Assembly: GCA_037043455.1 (NCBI GenBank)
Contig: JAWPHD010000288.1
Location: 434,001-498,000, forward strand
Source of the DNA: Cyrtodaria siliqua
Lineage: Eukaryota; Mollusca; Bivalvia; Adapedonta; Hiatellidae
Direction: 5' to 3'
Length of the DNA stretch: 64,000 nt
Shown: positions 62,037-64,000 of the stretch, in pieces
Layout: each line of letters starts with the position of its first letter
Position numbering within the stretch: position 1 is the first letter of the stretch
Translations under genes and position numbers: made by a program
The notes under the pieces: model-generated
Seen by the model: only the letters and a program-made list of their open reading frames with translations
Told to the model about the DNA's origin: nothing
The model's database searches: none

Positions 62037-64000
62037 TGTGTGTCATTTATTGACATTTATTTTATTGCAAAGACATTTAACATTTGAATTATGTTAAACA
62101 CGAATCTATAAGAAAAAAGAGTGTTAAAAGGACGTGGGAGCGATCTGGAAGAGTATATATAAGTGGTGCCAATACAAATACAAGTGAAAAAGCTCAAAAC
62201 ATGAGTTAGTTTCATATTAAATGTACATATGTATTAAATAAGCCACATATAATTAGTTGATTTATTGTTCATGAAAATGTTTGAACTGGAAAACACGAAG
62301 ACTCGGTTTATGTAGTTTATATTAGACTGTTATGACGAAAATGTTAAGGAAAAGTAGAAATAAACTGTATAAATGATATCTTATCTGTAAATATGTATAT
62401 ATGATCTGATGACGTTGTATTTTAAGGTCTGTAATAGTAATTATTTTATTTAAAGAATAGTGAACAGTCATGTTGTGTATTATGAGCATTCAACACATAT
62501 TGCTATGTACATACTTTTATTTGCTTTAAAGAAACTAACCCGCCAAAAAGCGACAAAATTACATTATAAAACCGTTCATCAAAACTCTATCCAGGTGATC
62601 AGGCCATATAATAATGTATATGTGCAGATTTAAAGAATAGGTTTATTAACGGGTTCTTAAAATACCCGTGATTGAATATGCGTAAAATTAATTATGAGTT
62701 GGTAACTCTTAATTCGACGGCCCAGTTTTGGGGTTTGGCTTGGCTGGTTAAAGCCGTTTATATTGTGCCTATAGAGGATGAATTCTCAAAATATGCAAGT
62801 ATATAGTAATCGGTAGGTTTAGAAACGGTATTCATATGTTGTAAAATTTGGCTGTTGTTGACGGGATAGCTACTTTATGTATGTATATGTTTGGATGATA
62901 ATGTAAATGTAAATATATGCAGTTATGCATGCATCATAAACGATTCGATAAACTCTTAATTAGAAATAATATATTAATTTTACTTGCAAGGCTTTGATAT
63001 TCGACATATAGTTTTACGTTTTAATAGTCTCTCATAGCTCTATGTAGAGACAATCTGATTGCTTTTATATATTTCATGTATACTTTGTAATACTTTTATT
63101 TGTAACTGCATGTTGTAAGAGGTGAGACTGATATAAAATATGTGTATTGTATTTCATATTTGTTATTAAATTATCAATATTAATTCATACGTTTCATATT
63201 GCTTGCAGTTGTACGTATTATTAAATATAGATGTAGTTAGATCATTAAACATAAATGTATTATGACCTTAAATTAAAGCAGAATATGAATTAATATTAAT
63301 TAACTGTGCACCACAAACTAGCCGAGTCATCAATTTCTTTCCGACTATACTAGTCATTAACAATAATAAATTCGATTATTTTATCAGGTCTAGTTTAGTG
63401 GATATGTACGATTTACATTGAATATGCAACCTAAACACATTATGATGGTATTACTCGTATTTGGAGTGACACAAATTATTCGTATTGATCAGTCATTTTA
63501 GCATTTCAAACGGCAGTAACCGGGTTACGCATTGCAGATATACATTATAAATAATATGTATAATGTACTCAAAATGTTATAATATTATATACTGAGGGAG
63601 AAAAGTTTAGCAAGATTTTTAGATGAAATAATACTGTATACAAGATATACTGACATTTTGGGACTTTACGGGCTTGACCCCTACGTTCATTTATTCGTTA
63701 CGTCTTTAAGATTTTCGACTGTTATTGATGTGTGTTTAATAAAATATTGTGACTATGGCAGTAGTTTCTTGATTTTACAACCAAAAATGTATCATTTCCA
63801 GGGTGCAACAGGAAACTTGTTAAACTCAGTATATTTTAACTATAGACAGTATACATGTTCTAAAAATAAAGTAAATTTAGCATGACTTTTTGCACCGCAT
63901 CTAGAGATTGAATGCTATTTTATAATGTGGAGTATTTGAAAACATTGGCATGACATAGGGTGTTCTTCTTTTTAACATATAATGTATGATTCAAGGTATG
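62037..64000. other. No recognised gene
   Basis: AT-rich single-copy-looking sequence. The frame at 63658-63885 has no domain. Nothing else seen. Confidence 0.45.

Noticed and set aside
1..64000. Bacterial or phage origin (PolB, packaging ATPase and capsid together)
   Set aside because: tRNA-type SINEs, Tc1, mariner, Helitron and intron signals place the DNA in an animal; the viral genes are an integrated Polinton family.

Overview
The window is AT-rich animal DNA made almost entirely of mobile elements. I see no host gene that I can defend. The repeat types (hairpin-headed ~161-bp tandem repeats, AACGTT-rich elements, tRNA-derived SINEs, Tc1, mariner, Helitron, and a GTNCAPLVADLF-type reverse transcriptase) suggest a marine or freshwater mollusc, probably a bivalve. 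That placement is inference; no sequence here names the species.

The main content is one family of Polinton/Maverick elements (integrated, virus-like DNA transposons) present at least four times. Copy A (1-11525, left end outside the window) and copy B (34871-44220) lie with DNA polymerase on the minus strand and the virion genes on the plus strand. Copy C (48151-59783, 11.6 kb) is inverted relative to them and keeps both ends: terminal inverted repeats of about 0.4 kb and a perfect 6-bp target duplication, ATCCGT. Copy D (46868-47170) is a short fragment of the polymerase-proximal end. Combining the copies gives the family's gene order. One arm holds integrase with a chromodomain, parvovirus-type phospholipase A2, adenain-like cysteine protease, a pX-like core protein, major capsid, a pVI-like protein, penton-like minor capsid, a coiled-coil/fibre-like protein and packaging ATPase. 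The divergent arm holds a proline-rich protein, a small membrane protein, a Cys-rich protein (opposite strand), a small basic ORF, protein-primed PolB, a small coiled-coil protein and a 21-residue acidic ORF. Every copy carries frameshifts, stops, deletions and later insertions. Genes are packed with about 20-30 bp between them, and a shared motif (TAATCTAA followed by TATTATATATAATG-like sequence) joins one gene's stop to the next gene's start.

The Polintons are nested targets. Copy A carries a 1742-bp Tc1 element with an intact, apparently intron-containing transposase, a SINE with a 12-bp target duplication in the capsid gene, and a retroelement tail. Copy B carries a 1.6-kb reverse-transcriptase element in PolB, two tails of the same retroelement family, and a fold-back repeat. 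Copy C carries another tail in integrase, a fold-back repeat, and a long inverted repeat in the ATPase.

Between the Polintons: 11.8-14.9 kb is an array of ~161-bp repeats. 14.93-18.04 kb is a 3.1-kb DNA transposon with 37-bp terminal inverted repeats and an unrecognised coding remnant. 19.0-21.6 kb is a reverse-transcriptase remnant with three tandem copies of its 3' tail. 21.6-34.5 kb holds degenerate tandem repeats, MITE-like elements, a minisatellite, an AACGTT element, a Helitron N-terminal remnant and long stretches with no recognisable gene. 44.7-46.6 kb is a mariner element split by a ~775-bp insertion. 59.8-64.0 kb is repeat-poor sequence in which I see no gene.
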